A stretch of DNA of 64,000 bases from Sinorhizobium sp. 8-89 (GCF_030124325.1 NZ_JASKLR010000004.1:85473-149472); one strand, 5' to 3'; counted from the first letter of the stretch, positions 22,129 to 30,790 are shown. Notes: a model not told the origin generated them from the letters alone. A program made the numbers and translations.

Positions 22129-22572
22129 ACGCAATACTCCCGTGGATTGCGAGACCCCGGTTACTGATCCTGACCCGTCGTGCCGGCCCCGTGGCGGCCG
22201 GAAACAAAAAATAGAAGCGACCTTAACAAAGGCCTACCGCTGGTAACCTTTCGTTTACGGGCATCGTTAATCATAGGGGTGATGATTTAAGGCTCCGTAA
22301 ATGCTGAAGCATGAAATGTGGCACTTCGCGCATTAACGAGTCGGAAGAGTCAGATAGCGGTATTTCCTCATGTATTACATGAGAGATGCCATTTGAGATT
22401 CACCTTTTGAATCAGGAGACTGCTAAAAATATTTAACATTCTCGATACACCTTGCCAGAGTGAATCAGAATTTGTTAACCATTTGGTGGCAGCCTCCAAA
22501 TCAGGCAACGACTGGATCCGTATCGCGTAAGGGGGCCACGACGTACCTTGGGCGGCGGAAAAGGGGAAAAAC
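22129..22572 (+). promoter_or_regulatory. ctrA promoter region with CtrA box and five CcrM (GANTC) sites
   Basis: TTAACCAT at 22475-22482 is a perfect CtrA half-site, and TTAATCAT at 22267-22274 matches 7 of 8. GANTC methylation sites occur at 22338, 22347, 22397, 22409 and 22462, five in about 130 bp. Autoregulation by CtrA and control by CcrM methylation are established for ctrA promoters in Caulobacter and rhizobia. The start points themselves cannot be read from sequence. Confidence 0.75.
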
Positions 22573-23274
22573 ATGCGGGTTCTACTGATCGAAGACGATA
22601 GCGCGACAGCTCAAAGCATCGAGCTCATGCTTAAGTCCGAGAGTTTCAACGTTTACACGACCGATCTCGGTGAAGAAGGCGTCGATCTCGGCAAGCTTTA
22701 TGACTACGATATCATTCTTCTCGACCTGAACCTGCCGGATATGTCCGGTTACGAGGTCCTGAGAACGCTGCGCCTGTCGAAAGTAAAGACCCCGATCCTC
22801 ATCCTGTCGGGCATGGCGGGAATTGAAGACAAGGTGCGGGGCCTCGGTTTCGGCGCTGACGACTACATGACCAAGCCGTTCCACAAGGACGAATTGGTTG
22901 CGCGTATCCACGCAATCGTCCGTCGCTCCAAGGGCCACGCCCAGTCGGTCATCTCGACCGGCGAGCTGATCGTCAACCTTGACGCCAAGACTGTGGAAGT
23001 CGGTGGTCAGCGCGTGCATCTGACCGGCAAGGAATACCAGATGCTGGAACTCCTCTCGCTGCGCAAGGGCACGACGCTTACCAAGGAAATGTTCCTTAAT
23101 CATCTCTATGGCGGCATGGACGAGCCGGAACTGAAGATCATCGACGTCTTCATCTGCAAGCTGCGCAAGAAGCTCGCAAATGCTGCCGGCGGCGCCAATT
23201 ATATCGAGACAGTCTGGGGCCGCGGCTACGTGCTGCGCGAGCCCGACGGCAACGACTACCTGGAAACGGCCTGA
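22573..23274 (+). CDS. ctrA: CtrA, cell-cycle response regulator
   Basis: The 233-residue OmpR-type regulator is near-identical in pattern to alphaproteobacterial Ctr[21 protein letters not shown], receiver Asp in [20 protein letters not shown], Lys in [20 protein letters not shown], and winged helix [20 protein letters not shown] ending [14 protein letters not shown]. Phosphorylated CtrA blocks replication initiation and activates division and motility genes. The gene is essential in S. meliloti. The window also holds its phosphotransferase chpT and antagonist sciP. Confidence 0.98.
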   Translation: MRVLLIEDDSATAQSIELMLKSESFNVYTTDLGEEGVDLGKLYDYDIILLDLNLPDMSGYEVLRTLRLSKVKTPILILSGMAGIEDKVRGLGFGADDYMTKPFHKDELVARIHAIVRRSKGHAQSVISTGELIVNLDAKTVEVGGQRVHLTGKEYQMLELLSLRKGTTLTKEMFLNHLYGGMDEPELKIIDVFICKLRKKLANAAGGANYIETVWGRGYVLREPDGNDYLETA

Positions 23275-23340
23275 TTTTCCATAGCATCGCGGTCGAGAAC
23301 CCGCATTTCCTCGTCCGCTCTGACGGCTATTATCGGATCG

Positions 23341-23371
23341 AAAACCCGCCCCTCTCTCGGGCGGGTTTTTC
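23341..23371 (+). terminator. ctrA terminator
   Basis: AAAACCCGCCC pairs with GGGCGGGTTTT and is followed by TTTCTTT, 67 bp after the ctrA stop. It is a canonical Rho-independent terminator. Confidence 0.85.
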
Positions 23372-23482
23372 TTTGGCGGCAGGTTGCCCGCTCACGATAC
23401 GATGAAGAGACGGCAGCGCCTCCTCCCCCGTCCATGCTGTCTCATGTCGGGTCGGCGCCGGGCATGCCGAGAGGGCGCACGC

Positions 23483-23510
23483 AAAAAAAGGCCGCAGCAT
23501 TGCCGCGGCC
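23483..23510 (-). terminator. Terminator of the receiver-domain gene
   Basis: On the minus strand GGCCGCGGCAATGCTGCGGCC is followed by seven T residues, 56 bp after the stop of the receiver gene. It is convergent with the ctrA terminator. Confidence 0.85.
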
Positions 23511-23566
23511 GTGTTTCAAACAACTGGTTTATTTCACCAATGATCTAACGAGGCTCTCAACGCTCG

Positions 23567-23935
23567 TCAGGCGGCCATCGACTGGCTGGCGAAGACACTC
23601 GTCAGGATCTTACGGTCAAAGGGCTTCAGCAGGAAGTCGTCGGCGCCGGCACGTTTGCCCGCCATCATCTTCCTCAGGTCCGCCTCGACAACGCAATAAT
23701 AGATGCGAACCGACGTGCCGTTCGGCAGGTGCCGGATATTGGCGATCAGATCGAGCGCGCCGTCCAGCGCGGCATCGACGATCAGGATGTTCGGCAACTC
23801 GGCTTCGCAGCGCACCAGCGCATCAAGGCTGCTTGGTGCCTCCAAAACCAGAAATCCCATGCCCGAGAGGATGCGTTTCCCAACCTTCCTGACAACATCC
23901 GAGCCGTCAGCAATCATCAAGCGCCGCATGTCCAA
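23567..23935 (-). CDS. Single-domain response regulator
   Basis: The 122-residue receiver domain has acidic residues in MIADGSDVVRKVGKR, the phospho-acceptor region NILIVDAALDGALDLIANIR, and the conserved Lys in DDFLLKPFDRKIL. It has no output domain. Position between ctrA and chpT suggests a role in the CckA-ChpT-CtrA/CpdR network, but the sequence does not match CpdR or DivK closely, so the name is left open. Note the first acidic pair is D-G rather than the usual DD or ED, which could weaken magnesium binding. Confidence 0.85.
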   Translation of the reverse strand: MDMRRLMIADGSDVVRKVGKRILSGMGFLVLEAPSSLDALVRCEAELPNILIVDAALDGALDLIANIRHLPNGTSVRIYYCVVEADLRKMMAGKRAGADDFLLKPFDRKILTSVFASQSMAA

Positions 23936-24103
23936 ACTCCTTCACGCCTACTTGCACGCGCACCCGCATCCAAGAAACAAAGCCTATACAGATTTGGCAA
24001 AGAAACCGTTACGACGATTGCTTAATACTTCCTTTCGGCTTGGCGCCGATCCATCAACGCTTCTTAATCGCGCAGAGGCGAGCGCAACGCCAAGACCGCA
24101 CAC

Positions 24104-24139
24104 GAAAAACCCTCCGGCAGACTTACGTTTCGGAGGGTT
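24104..24139 (-). terminator. Rho-independent terminator downstream of chpT
   Basis: On the minus strand AACCCTCCG and CGGAGGGTT pair around a 14-nt loop and are followed by TTTTTCG. It lies about 140 bp after the chpT stop, beyond the palindromic repeat. Confidence 0.75.
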
Positions 24140-24208
24140 CGGATGCGGGCCGTTTCGATGAAAGAGGGATACTCTTGAGCGCCGGGCGTTCAAATGAACG
24201 CACAAAGG

Positions 24209-24279
24209 ATGCTCTAGTACTTTGATTCTAGAGCATCTTATCCGCTTTCGGTGAATCCACCTAAAGCGGGATGCTCTAG
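24209..24279. repeat. Palindromic repeat with ATGCTCTAG arms overlapping the chpT stop
   Basis: ATGCTCTAG at 24209-24217 and 24271-24279 and its complement CTAGAGCAT at 24228-24236 can form alternative hairpins; the inner arms CCGCTTT/AAAGCGG extend the right one. The last copy contains the TAG stop of chpT. This is a second, distinct family of short rhizobial intergenic palindromes. Confidence 0.65.
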
Positions 24280-24920
24280 GCCTCGGCCTTGGCGGTGAAC
24301 ACGATCGCCTCGCCGGTCGAAACGACGTCGATCGTCATTCCGGCCTCCTCGCCCAACAGGACGGTGTAATAGGGCTGGATCGAGTGCGCGTCGACGGCCT
24401 CTTCCGGGGTGCCGGAGAGCAGTTCCACGAGCTTCGGCGGCACCCGCATCATTCGCCCCTTGGCCACGAGCGTGAAGGTCGCGTCGAATTCGGGCTTTTC
24501 AAGCGTGATATCGATCGAGCCGCCGCGCGGGATGGAGCCGTAGGCGACCAGGAAGAGATTGAGGAGAAGCTTGACGCGGTTCTTGGCGATGATCGCGCGC
24601 GGGCCGTTCCAGTTGACCTCAGTCTTCTTTTCCGCCGCGGCGAAATCCTTGGCCGCCTTTTCGGCTTCGCCCGTATCGATCGACGCGCCGACCGAACCGG
24701 AGGCGCCGAAGGCAAGGCGCGCAAACTTGAGGCGGACGGAAGCGTTGAGCGCGCTGGTGCGGATCAGATCCATCGCATCGGCATCAGCCCCTCCCTCGTC
24801 CAGGAGTTCAAGGCCGTTATTGATGGCGCCGACTGGCGAGATGATGTCATGGCAAACCCGGCTGCAGAGCAGTGCGGCCAGATCGGGTCCCGTCAGTGTC
24901 AGGTTCGGATTCTTTGCCAT
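24276..24920 (-). CDS. chpT: ChpT, histidine phosphotransferase of the CckA-CtrA relay
   Basis: The 214-residue protein has the ChpT dimerisation/phosphotransfer helix LCSRVCHDIISPVGAINNGL, with the phospho-accepting His, and a degenerate ATPase-like C-terminal domain (NRVKLLLNLFLVAYGSIPRG, GSIDITLEKP). ChpT moves phosphate from CckA to CtrA and CpdR. ATG 24920 (MAKNPNLTL) is preferred over ATG 24923 by spacing from AAGGA. Upstream in-frame codons to 25013 are not conserved in character. It is divergent from eipA across 354 bp. Confidence 0.94.
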   Translation of the reverse strand: MAKNPNLTLTGPDLAALLCSRVCHDIISPVGAINNGLELLDEGGADADAMDLIRTSALNASVRLKFARLAFGASGSVGASIDTGEAEKAAKDFAAAEKKTEVNWNGPRAIIAKNRVKLLLNLFLVAYGSIPRGGSIDITLEKPEFDATFTLVAKGRMMRVPPKLVELLSGTPEEAVDAHSIQPYYTVLLGEEAGMTIDVVSTGEAIVFTAKAEA

Positions 24921-25066
24921 CATTCTTCCTTGTTCGCTATCCGTCTGCCGGCGCCACCGCCGCGCGTTCTTGCCCCGCAACCAAAGCTGCCGCACGACCA
25001 TGGCATGGGCCATGAATCGCGCGGGCGCGGCCGGTAATCAATAGGCCATAATGACATCACATTTGG

Positions 25067-25081
25067 TAAACCGATTGTTAA
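25067..25081 (+). promoter_or_regulatory. Candidate CtrA full site between chpT and eipA
   Basis: TAAA-CCGATTG-TTAA matches the TTAA-N7-TTAA consensus at 7 of 8 fixed positions. It lies 194 bp before eipA and 147 bp before chpT. In Brucella, eipA is reported to be a direct CtrA target, which supports the reading. Confidence 0.55.
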
Positions 25082-25274
25082 GATGATCGGTTCAAATTGC
25101 TGGAGCATCCCGAATTCAGCCTGAATCGCTGGAGGATGCGCGGCCGGAACCAGTTTTCACACTTTTCCGCGCCCGCCCCTGGAATTGGACCAGACCCGCG
25201 CCGGACGCGCAACCGATGCAAATGCCGGCCATGACAGCCGGCGCAGGTCACTTTCGTGCCTGACGGAGGAAACG

Positions 25275-25859
25275 ATGCAGCCGTTCATGAAGGCAACCAC
25301 GATGGTTGTTCGCGCTATCCTGACGATGATGCTGATAGCCGGCACCATGTCTGCCGCCCACGCCCAGTCCCCGAACAGCCAGTATACGATGCAGGAAATC
25401 GTGGACGCTGGCCACGGCTTCTTCGGCGAAACCTCGGGCGGACTTGCCAAGGTCGTCGAACGCGCCTTTGAGCGCTACGGCTTGCCGAATGGCTACATCC
25501 TCGGGCAGGAAGGCTCCGGCGCCTTCATCGCCGGCCTCACCTATGGCGAAGGCGAACTCTATACGAAGAACGTGGGCCAACACACGGTCTTCTGGCAGGG
25601 TCCCTCTCTCGGGCTCGATTGGGGCGGCCAAGGGAGCCGCGCCATGATGCTCGTCTACAATCTGCCCAGCGTTCCGGCGCTCTACAAGCGCTTCGGCGGC
25701 GTCTCCGGTTCTGCCTATGTCGTCGCCGGCGTCGGCATGACGGTATTGACCGACGACCACGTTGTTGTCGTGCCGATCCGCACCGGCATCGGCGCGAGAC
25801 TCGGTCTTAACGTCGGCTATCTCAAGCTGACGCAGCAGCCGACGTGGAATCCTTTCTGA
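25275..25859 (+). CDS. eipA: EipA (DUF1134) periplasmic envelope-integrity protein
   Basis: From ATG 25275 (GGAGGAAAC just upstream) the 194-residue product has a signal peptide ending SAAHA and a mature DUF1134 domain: YTMQEIVDAGHGFFGETSGG, LAKVVERAFERYGLPNGYIL, GEGELYTKNVGQHTVFWQGP. DUF1134 proteins are conserved in Rhizobiales and Caulobacter; EipA of Brucella is a small beta-barrel needed for envelope integrity and stress survival. Its position beside the ctrA/chpT cluster and a CtrA box is consistent with cell-cycle control. Confidence 0.92.
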   Translation: MQPFMKATTMVVRAILTMMLIAGTMSAAHAQSPNSQYTMQEIVDAGHGFFGETSGGLAKVVERAFERYGLPNGYILGQEGSGAFIAGLTYGEGELYTKNVGQHTVFWQGPSLGLDWGGQGSRAMMLVYNLPSVPALYKRFGGVSGSAYVVAGVGMTVLTDDHVVVVPIRTGIGARLGLNVGYLKLTQQPTWNPF

Positions 25860-25945
25860 GGGTACTTCAAGCGGCGGCGTGTTCCAGCAAAGCCGCTTAC
25901 CCGGCCGCTGCAAAAATGCCCCATCTCCCCGTCTCGCCAGAGATT

Positions 25946-25969
25946 AAGCGCGTCTGAAAAGACGCGCTT
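25946..25969. repeat. Short palindrome of the RIME core, also terminator-like for eipA
   Basis: AAGCGCGTC pairs with GACGCGCTT around TGAAAA, 87 bp after eipA. The GCGTCTGAAAAGACGCGC core is the repeat family's first palindrome; downstream bases only weakly match the second module. Confidence 0.55.
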
Positions 25970-26086
25970 TGCTGTTCTGGCACTTGCAGCATTCAGGGCA
26001 TCATGTTTACTGCGGTGGAAGCACCGAGATGGCGCCTGGCTTCCGCGGCGGGCAGCGCATCCGATCCAGATTGAAACGGCTAGCTC

Positions 26087-27268
26087 GTGATTGAATTTGC
26101 GCTCCTCTTTTCCCTGGGCTTCCTGACGGCGATTGTCATCGGCCTCATGGCCGCCCCTGCCATTCAAAGACGCATCGTGCGCTTTGCGGAGGATCGGCTG
26201 AAGGCGACTATGCCTCTGAGCCCCCAGGAGGTACGCGCGCAGAAGGATGCCGCCCGCGCCGCCTATGCTGCCGAAAATGCCAAGGCCCAGCAGGCGCTAC
26301 GCCGCGAGCGCGACAAGAGCGTCACGCTGATGCTGCAAAACGAAAATACCCTGCGGGAGGCGCGCAAACTTGCCGGCGAGAAGGCCGACCTGCAGGCTCA
26401 ACTCGCCGACATGAACGTCGAGGCCGCCGACATGCGCTCCACGATCCGCCAACTCGAACAACGCATCGAGCGGATGAAGTCGACCTTTGAAACCTCGAAA
26501 AAGTACAACGGCGCCAAGGACGATACGATTCGCAAGCTCAACGGCCAGATGGAGAAACATGCGGCGGATATCGACAATCTCCGGATAGATCTCGCCGCCC
26601 GCGAAACCGAGATCGAGCATCTGAAGAGCCGGGTCGCCACGCTGCGCGACGAGCGCGAGGCGCTTCGCGGCGAGCTCAAGGCCGAGAATGCCCGGGCACG
26701 GGAAATGGAACTGCGGCTCGGTCGGAACGAGACCCGGATACGCCAGCTTGAAACCACCGTCGCGCGCGAAACCGCCACCCACGCGGACCGCGAGAACGCG
26801 CTGACGCGGCGCGCGGACGAAATCGAAAAACTGAAGGCGCGCGTGAAAGAGCTGAATCATGAGATGCGTGAAGCGGCCAAGGCACTTCGCGCGGCTGGTC
26901 TGACCATGCCGAAACGCGCGGAGCAAAAGCCCGCCGTCCCGGACGCCGTGAATGGAGAGATCGCCGAGCCCCGTACAAAAGCGACGCCTACGGCAGCACC
27001 AGGCCCCGACACGACTATGCTGTCCGAAGACCTGCGCAATCGCGCTACGGCACTTTCGGAGCGCCTGCTAAACACCAAATCCGCCGCGCATGACGAGGCG
27101 CTGCGGCAGGAGATCGCCGATATTGCCGCGGGCATGATCGCTCTGACGGCGGCAAGCGAAGGCAAGGCGTCACCGATCCGCAGCCTTCTTGCCGGGGAGG
27201 AGACGAGCGCAACGCCGACCCGCAAGAGCCTCGCAAGCCGCGCCAAGGAATACCTGCCTCCGGAATGA
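26087..27268 (+). CDS. Membrane-anchored long coiled-coil protein of unknown function
   Basis: The 393-residue protein starts with one membrane helix (FALLFSLGFLTAIVIGLMAA), followed by about 230 residues of heptad-rich helix (KLAGEKADLQAQLADMNVEA, QLEQRIERMKSTFETSKKYN, EIEHLKSRVATLRDEREALR) and a Pro/Ala-rich tail with a conserved ending (MIALTAASEGKASPIRSLLA). The start appears to be GTG 26087. The layout recalls RmuC-like or polarity-type scaffolds, but I do not recognise a named family. It stands alone between eipA and a convergent methyltransferase. Confidence 0.75.
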   Translation: MIEFALLFSLGFLTAIVIGLMAAPAIQRRIVRFAEDRLKATMPLSPQEVRAQKDAARAAYAAENAKAQQALRRERDKSVTLMLQNENTLREARKLAGEKADLQAQLADMNVEAADMRSTIRQLEQRIERMKSTFETSKKYNGAKDDTIRKLNGQMEKHAADIDNLRIDLAARETEIEHLKSRVATLRDEREALRGELKAENARAREMELRLGRNETRIRQLETTVARETATHADRENALTRRADEIEKLKARVKELNHEMREAAKALRAAGLTMPKRAEQKPAVPDAVNGEIAEPRTKATPTAAPGPDTTMLSEDLRNRATALSERLLNTKSAAHDEALRQEIADIAAGMIALTAASEGKASPIRSLLAGEETSATPTRKSLASRAKEYLPPE

Positions 27269-27348
27269 GCGCGCTGTCGATCGTTTTTCCTTTTTGAAGA
27301 CTATGCCTCACGTCGTCCGCATGTTTCGGACGATAGAAAGCGCAAGCG

Positions 27349-28179
27349 TCAGAGGCGCTTGTTGATCAGTGCAACCTGATGCAGCGCTATGCCGGCAGCC
27401 ATGGCGACGTTCAGACTGTCGAGGCCCGGCCGCTGGCGGACGCGCGCTGTCTGGATCGCAGACAGGATAGCCTCCGGTAGCCCTTCGCCCTCGGTGCCGA
27501 CGAGGAGCGCCGTGCGCGGCGCAGGCGGGATATCGTTGATGTCGACTGTGCCGCGCGGCGACAGCCCCCAGATCGCGAAACCCGCGACTTGAAGTCGTTC
27601 GATCAGCGAGGATGCCATCCCCTCGCGTGCGAAAGGCATCGTCAGTACCGATCCGACCGAGACCCGGATTGCCTTGCGATACAACGGATCGCAGCTCGCG
27701 GCGTCCATGAACACGGCATCGACGCCGAAGGCGGCCGCATTGCGAAACAACGAGCCCATGTTGTCGTGGTTCGATATCCCGCAGGCGGCGAGAACTAGGC
27801 ACTCCGCCGGAAGTCCCGCGATCAGCGCGTCCGCGTCCGGCATCGCGTCGCGCCGCCCGAGCGCCAGGACGCCGCGATGCATGTTGAAGCCGGCGATTGC
27901 GTCGAAGACCCGAGCATCCGCCACATAGACGGGAATGTCGGCCGGAAATTCCGCAAGCAGCCCCGTCAAGCCGGCAACACGGCTCTCGAGCAGCAGGATC
28001 GCTTCGGCAACGATGCCGCGTCCAGCGCGGTGAGCGGCAGCCAGCATGCGGAGCACGACCGTGCCTTCGGCGATGAAACGGCCCTGCCGCCCCGTCAGAT
28101 CTCGCTCCTTGATCGCGACGAACGCGGCGATGCGGGCATCGGACGGATCATCGATACGGGCGAGGGAGGGCTGCGTCAT
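27349..28179 (-). CDS. TrmH/SpoU-family RNA 2'-O-methyltransferase
   Basis: The 276-residue protein has all three SPOUT motifs: NHDNMGSLFRNAAAFGVDAV, TALLVGTEGEGLPEAI and PGLDSLNVAMAAGIALHQVA. The N-terminal 100 residues form the SpoU substrate-binding extension (RFIAEGTVVLRMLAAAH). These enzymes methylate ribose in rRNA or tRNA using SAM; the exact target cannot be told. It follows the small membrane-protein gene by 9 bp, so the two form an operon. Confidence 0.9.
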   Translation of the reverse strand: MTQPSLARIDDPSDARIAAFVAIKERDLTGRQGRFIAEGTVVLRMLAAAHRAGRGIVAEAILLLESRVAGLTGLLAEFPADIPVYVADARVFDAIAGFNMHRGVLALGRRDAMPDADALIAGLPAECLVLAACGISNHDNMGSLFRNAAAFGVDAVFMDAASCDPLYRKAIRVSVGSVLTMPFAREGMASSLIERLQVAGFAIWGLSPRGTVDINDIPPAPRTALLVGTEGEGLPEAILSAIQTARVRQRPGLDSLNVAMAAGIALHQVALINKRL

Positions 28180-28188
28180 GGCGAATCG

Positions 28189-28572
28189 TCAATTGGTCCT
28201 GACGGTGATGTCGGCGACGATGCGGCCCGCGGGAATGTCGAACACGATCGCACGCGGCTCGGCACCCGGGAGACTGCCGAAGAAAAGCACCTGCGAACCG
28301 GAGAGCGCGACATTGCTCACCGAAAATCCGGCCGGCAGTGCGGCGATCGCGCTCACCGGCGCGTCGCTCGGCACGCTCACCGCGATCGGCGCCGCCTCCG
28401 CGCTACCATTCGGACGGGTGACCTTGTAGACAATCGTCCCAAGGACAGCCATAAGCATGACGAGCATCACGCCGGCCGAGACGAGCTGTAGGCGCACCAT
28501 CTTGCGACGGACATTCTCCATCGCGGGATCAAGCGGCTTTTCTTCCTGTTCATCGGGCTCGATTGCAGTCAT
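28189..28572 (-). CDS. DUF6476-like single-span membrane protein
   Basis: The 127-residue protein has an acidic cytoplasmic N-terminus (MTAIEPDEQEEKPLDPAMEN), one membrane helix (LVSAGVMLVMLMAVLGTIVY) and a periplasmic beta-rich tail (PAGFSVSNVALSGSQVLFFG). It fits the small DUF6476 family found beside rluD/TrmH genes in Rhizobiales. It is divergent from rluD with only 29 bp between the starts. Function unknown. Confidence 0.72.
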   Translation of the reverse strand: MTAIEPDEQEEKPLDPAMENVRRKMVRLQLVSAGVMLVMLMAVLGTIVYKVTRPNGSAEAAPIAVSVPSDAPVSAIAALPAGFSVSNVALSGSQVLFFGSLPGAEPRAIVFDIPAGRIVADITVRTN

Positions 28573-28601
28573 GGCTGGCTTTCTATCGGAATTGAAACGG
28601 A

Positions 28602-29630
28602 ATGAACGATCCCTTTAAACAAGCGGCCGACAATAGGAAAGTCCTGAAGGCGGACGAGAGCGCGGCCGGAAGGCTGGACGCCTTCCTCACGGCCGCGCTT
28701 TCGGGCGAGTTTTCCCGCAATCGCATCAAAAGCCTGATCGAACAGGGCGCCGTTTCGATCAACGGCTCGACAATCATCGAGCCGAAAAGAAAGGTGCATC
28801 CTGGCGACGTGTTCGAGATTGCCTTGCCTGAGCCCGAGGATCCCGAACCGAAGGGCGAAGAGATCGCCCTTGACGTGCTTTACGAGGACGACGACCTGAT
28901 TGTTCTCGTGAAACCGGCCGGCCTGGTCGTGCATCCGGGTGCCGGCAATTGGACGGGCACCCTCGTCAACGCGCTCATCCACCATTGCGGCGACAGCCTT
29001 TCCGGCATCGGCGGTGTCAGGCGACCAGGTATCGTTCATCGGCTCGACAAGGAAACCAGCGGCGTCATGGTCGTGGCGAAGAACGATGCCGCCCACCGCC
29101 ATCTTTCGGACCAGTTTGCCGACCACGGGCGCACCGGACCGCTCGAGCGCGCCTATCAGGCAGTGGTCTGGGGACGTCCCCGTCAGTTGAAGGGCACCAT
29201 CAACGCTCCGCTGGGGCGGGCCGTAGACCGGACGAAGCGAGCCGTCAAACGCGAGGAGAGCGACGACGCGCGCGAGGCCATCACCCATTATGAAGTCGTC
29301 GAGCGTTACCTCGAAAAGCCGGATGGCACCTGCCTCGCCTCGACCGTAGTGTGCCACCTCGAAACCGGCCGCACGCACCAGATTCGCGTCCATATGGCCC
29401 ATATCGGCCATCCGCTGATCGGCGATCCTGAATATGGTGCAGCCTTTCGGACCAAAGCCAATCTACTGCCGGCACCGGCAAAAGCCGTGGTCAACCGCTT
29501 TCACCGGCAGGCGCTGCACGCCTTCATGCTGCAATTCGAGCACCCGACCACGGGCGAGACGATGCATTTCGAGGCGCCGATGCCCGCGGATATGGAAGTC
29601 CTGGTCGCTGCTCTGCGGGCTGAAGAGTGA
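28602..29630 (+). CDS. rluD: RluA-family 23S rRNA pseudouridine synthase (RluD-like)
   Basis: The 342-residue protein has an N-terminal S4 RNA-binding domain (AGRLDAFLTAALSGEFSRNR, IKSLIEQGAVSINGSTI) and the catalytic motif IVHRLDKETSGVMVVAKNDA, whose Asp is the nucleophile. The later LETGRTHQIRVHMAHIGHPL is also diagnostic. RluD modifies three uridines in helix 69 of 23S rRNA. It precedes rpoH1, as in S. meliloti, but a 254-bp spacer with a repeat lies between them. Confidence 0.92.
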   Translation: MNDPFKQAADNRKVLKADESAAGRLDAFLTAALSGEFSRNRIKSLIEQGAVSINGSTIIEPKRKVHPGDVFEIALPEPEDPEPKGEEIALDVLYEDDDLIVLVKPAGLVVHPGAGNWTGTLVNALIHHCGDSLSGIGGVRRPGIVHRLDKETSGVMVVAKNDAAHRHLSDQFADHGRTGPLERAYQAVVWGRPRQLKGTINAPLGRAVDRTKRAVKREESDDAREAITHYEVVERYLEKPDGTCLASTVVCHLETGRTHQIRVHMAHIGHPLIGDPEYGAAFRTKANLLPAPAKAVVNRFHRQALHAFMLQFEHPTTGETMHFEAPMPADMEVLVAALRAEE

Positions 29631-29638
29631 TCCTAAAA

Positions 29639-29682
29639 CGCCGCGCGTCTTATCAGACGCGCAATTGCTGCATGCAGTAGGC
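29639..29682. repeat. RIME-type repeat between rluD and rpoH1
   Basis: GCCGCGCGTCTTATCAGACG followed by CGCAATTGCTGCATGCAG is a shortened copy in which the middle AAAGGTCGCTGTAGCA segment has been lost. It begins 9 bp after the rluD stop. Confidence 0.7.
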
Positions 29683-29774
29683 CTTGAATTCGCCATTGCG
29701 GATTCCAATCTTATAGAAGCTTCAATTCGCAACATTCCCTTCCCCGGTCTCACGGTGGCGTGAAACCGGAGTCC

Positions 29775-29803
29775 TTGAATCATGCTTTCGCCGTACTTAT
29801 CTT
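29775..29803 (+). promoter_or_regulatory. Candidate rpoH1 promoter
   Basis: CTTGAAT at 29774-29780 and CTTATCTT at 29796-29803 resemble the rhizobial sigma-70 consensus CTTGAC-N17-CTATAT with a 15-17-bp spacer, about 80 bp before rpoH1. Assigned by eye. Confidence 0.35.
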
Positions 29804-29884
29804 TTAGCTTCGTGGGGTCTTGACGAAGACCCACATGCCCGGTCTGCCGTCCCGGAGGCCGGAGACGCAAAAAGGGGGTGCTTC

Positions 29885-30790
29885 ATGGCCCGCAGTACTT
29901 TGCCGACCATTACCGCCGGAGAGGGCGGTCTCAACCGTTATCTCGACGAAATCCGCAAATTTCCGATGCTCGAACCGCAGGAAGAATACATGCTCGCCAA
30001 GCGGTATCAGGAGCATGACGACCGCAGTGCCGCGCACAAGCTGGTGACAAGCCATCTTCGCCTCGTCGCAAAGATTGCGATGGGCTATCGCGGCTATGGC
30101 CTGCCGATCGGCGAAGTCGTGTCGGAAGGCAATGTCGGTCTGATGCAGGCCGTCAAAAAATTCGAACCCGATCGCGGCTTCCGGCTGGCGACCTACGCGA
30201 TGTGGTGGATCAAGGCGGCCATCCAGGAATACATCCTGCGCTCCTGGTCCCTCGTCAAAATGGGTACGACCGCCAATCAGAAGCGGCTGTTCTTCAACCT
30301 GCGGCGGCTGAAGGGCCGCATTCAGGCACTCGACGAGGGAGACCTCAAGCCCGAGCAGGTGAAGGAAATCGCGACGACCCTAAAGGTCAGCGAGGACGAG
30401 GTCGTTTCGATGAACCGTCGCCTGTCGGGCGATGCCTCGCTGAACGCGCCGATAAAGGCCAGCGAAGGCGACTCCGGGCAGTGGCAGGACTGGCTTGTCG
30501 ACGACCATGACAATCAGGAAGAGATCCTAATCGAGCAGGACGAACTCGATAGCCGCAGGGCCTTGCTCGCCAGCGCGATGAAGGTTCTGAACGATCGCGA
30601 GCGCCGCATCTTCGAGGCCCGTCGCCTCGCCGAGGATCCGGTAACGCTTGAGGATCTCTCGTCCGAGTTCGACATCAGCCGGGAGCGCGTCCGGCAGATC
30701 GAAGTCCGCGCTTTCGAGAAGGTTCAGGACGCGGTCCGCAAGGCAGCGCTCGAACGCTCGAACGCCTTGCGCGTCGTCGAAGGCGCGTAA
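29885..30790 (+). CDS. rpoH1: RpoH1, heat-shock sigma factor (sigma-32)
   Basis: The 301-residue sigma-70-family protein has the RpoH box region (NQKRLFFNLRRLKGRI), region 2 (SEGNVGLMQAVKKFEPDRGF, RLATYAMWWIKAAIQEYILR) and region 4.2 (FDISRERVRQIEVRAFEKVQ). Rhizobia have two RpoH proteins; the rluD-rpoH1-purA neighbourhood matches RpoH1 of S. meliloti, required for heat, pH and oxidative stress responses and effective symbiosis. GGGGG lies 8 nt before ATG. Confidence 0.95.
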   Translation: MARSTLPTITAGEGGLNRYLDEIRKFPMLEPQEEYMLAKRYQEHDDRSAAHKLVTSHLRLVAKIAMGYRGYGLPIGEVVSEGNVGLMQAVKKFEPDRGFRLATYAMWWIKAAIQEYILRSWSLVKMGTTANQKRLFFNLRRLKGRIQALDEGDLKPEQVKEIATTLKVSEDEVVSMNRRLSGDASLNAPIKASEGDSGQWQDWLVDDHDNQEEILIEQDELDSRRALLASAMKVLNDRERRIFEARRLAEDPVTLEDLSSEFDISRERVRQIEVRAFEKVQDAVRKAALERSNALRVVEGA

